Shown here one piece after another: positions 5,292-5,616 of a DNA stretch of 5,616 bases. The notes beneath the pieces were generated by a model, which was not told where the DNA came from, did not search any database, and saw nothing but the letters and a program-made list of their open reading frames with translations. The translations under genes were made by a program, and so were the position numbers. The stretch is taken from assembly GCA_946886855.1 (NCBI GenBank), contig CAMPJJ010000192.1:1-5616 (forward strand). Direction: 5' to 3'. This DNA comes from an uncultured Roseateles sp. (GTDB lineage: Bacteria > Pseudomonadota > Gammaproteobacteria > Burkholderiales > Burkholderiaceae). Every line of letters begins with the position of its first letter. Within the stretch, counting starts at the first letter, position 1.

Positions 5292-5616
5292 TCACTCGTT
5301 CAGCGGTGCGTCGAAGACGCCTGCCGTCAGGGCGGCATCGGGCCATGCCAATGTGTCGCGTTCCTTACTGCCGTCCCCGGAGCGCGGACAGTCCGCGAGG
5401 CGCAAGTCAGCTCCGGGACACACGACATCCGCGACAGCCGCAGCAGGTGCAACGTCCGCCGCATGGGCGGGGTCAGCGGCTTGGACGGTGTCCGAGGTGC
5501 CCGCGTCGCGTGAAGCACCCGCGGCGCCACTAAAGCGCTCCCGCACGAGACCGGCGGAACGAGCGGCGGGACCAGCGGCGGGACCAGCGGCGGGACCAGC
5601 GGCGGGACCAGCGGCG
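5292..5616 (-). CDS. Possible C-terminal part of an unidentified protein, cut by the window edge
   Basis: A minus-strand frame is open from the right edge to the TGA at 5292, giving at least 107 residues. It enters through the 12-bp repeat as a Pro-Ala-Ala-Gly linker (four to five copies). It continues with an Ala/Asp-rich stretch and ends in a less biased segment with two cysteines (VVCPGADLRLADCPR) and DTLAWPDAALTAGVFDAPLNE. I recognise no domain. The tail has ordinary amino-acid variety and mostly G or C in third positions, which supports coding, but an open frame of this length is not rare at this GC content. An in-frame GTG at 5546 has no Shine-Dalgarno, so a start beyond the window is more likely. 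It might instead be non-coding. Confidence 0.35.
   Translation of the reverse strand, partial: AAGPAAGPAAGPAAGPAARSAGLVRERFSGAAGASRDAGTSDTVQAADPAHAADVAPAAAVADVVCPGADLRLADCPRSGDGSKERDTLAWPDAALTAGVFDAPLNE
5562..5616. repeat. 12-bp tandem repeat at the right edge, at least 4.6 units
   Basis: Four identical copies of AGCGGCGGGACC plus a partial fifth run off the window. A degenerate copy may precede it (about 5550-5561). Because 12 is a multiple of 3, copy-number change would keep frame. On the minus strand the possible partial gene would read it as repeated Pro-Ala-Ala-Gly. Perfect identity between units indicates recent expansion. Confidence 0.95.

Noticed and set aside
5189..5533. Plus-strand 114-codon open frame near the right edge
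   Set aside because: It is Arg/Pro-rich, starts inside the decamer repeat and has no motif; the opposite frame has more natural composition.
1..5616. A new multi-gene defence, mobile or biosynthetic system
   Set aside because: The genes are ordinary families in separate transcription units. No nuclease, toxin, transposase, phage or biosynthetic partner is present.

Overview
The window is GC-rich chromosomal DNA, most likely from a Gram-negative proteobacterium. The gene families, the high GC and the abundance of short tandem repeats would suit a Burkholderia-like betaproteobacterium, but no marker here fixes the taxon. Four complete genes are well supported: a stand-alone CheY-like receiver protein (293-676, minus), a GHSLGG-type alpha/beta hydrolase (1069-2031, minus), an AraC-family regulator (2174-3112, plus) and an exported S33/TAP-like alpha/beta hydrolase (3510-5024, minus). 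A fifth minus-strand reading frame (5292-5616) runs off the right edge and may be the C-terminus of another protein. No RNA genes, transposases, CRISPR arrays or phage genes were seen.

Layout from left to right: an 8-bp tandem repeat opens the window (1-96), followed by a non-coding stretch and the receiver gene. A 390-bp gap then ends in a 12-bp repeat (988-1083), which overlaps the stop codon of the first hydrolase. That hydrolase and the AraC gene are divergent and share a 142-bp control region with inverted repeats and a pair of 8-bp direct repeats 21 bp apart. AraC and the second hydrolase converge on a roughly 400-bp gap holding a 13-bp repeat (3381-3458) and a strong hairpin. Upstream of the second hydrolase lies a short 10-bp repeat (5177-5216). 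The window ends in another 12-bp repeat (5562-5616).

The only clear functional link is the divergent hydrolase/AraC pair, where the regulator probably controls its neighbour and itself. The receiver protein and the exported hydrolase look like independent transcription units. The most distinctive property is five different tandem repeats, with units of 8, 12, 13, 10 and 12 bp, at gene borders within 5.6 kb. One of them repeats the stop codon of the hydrolase in frame. I found no convincing new multi-gene system.
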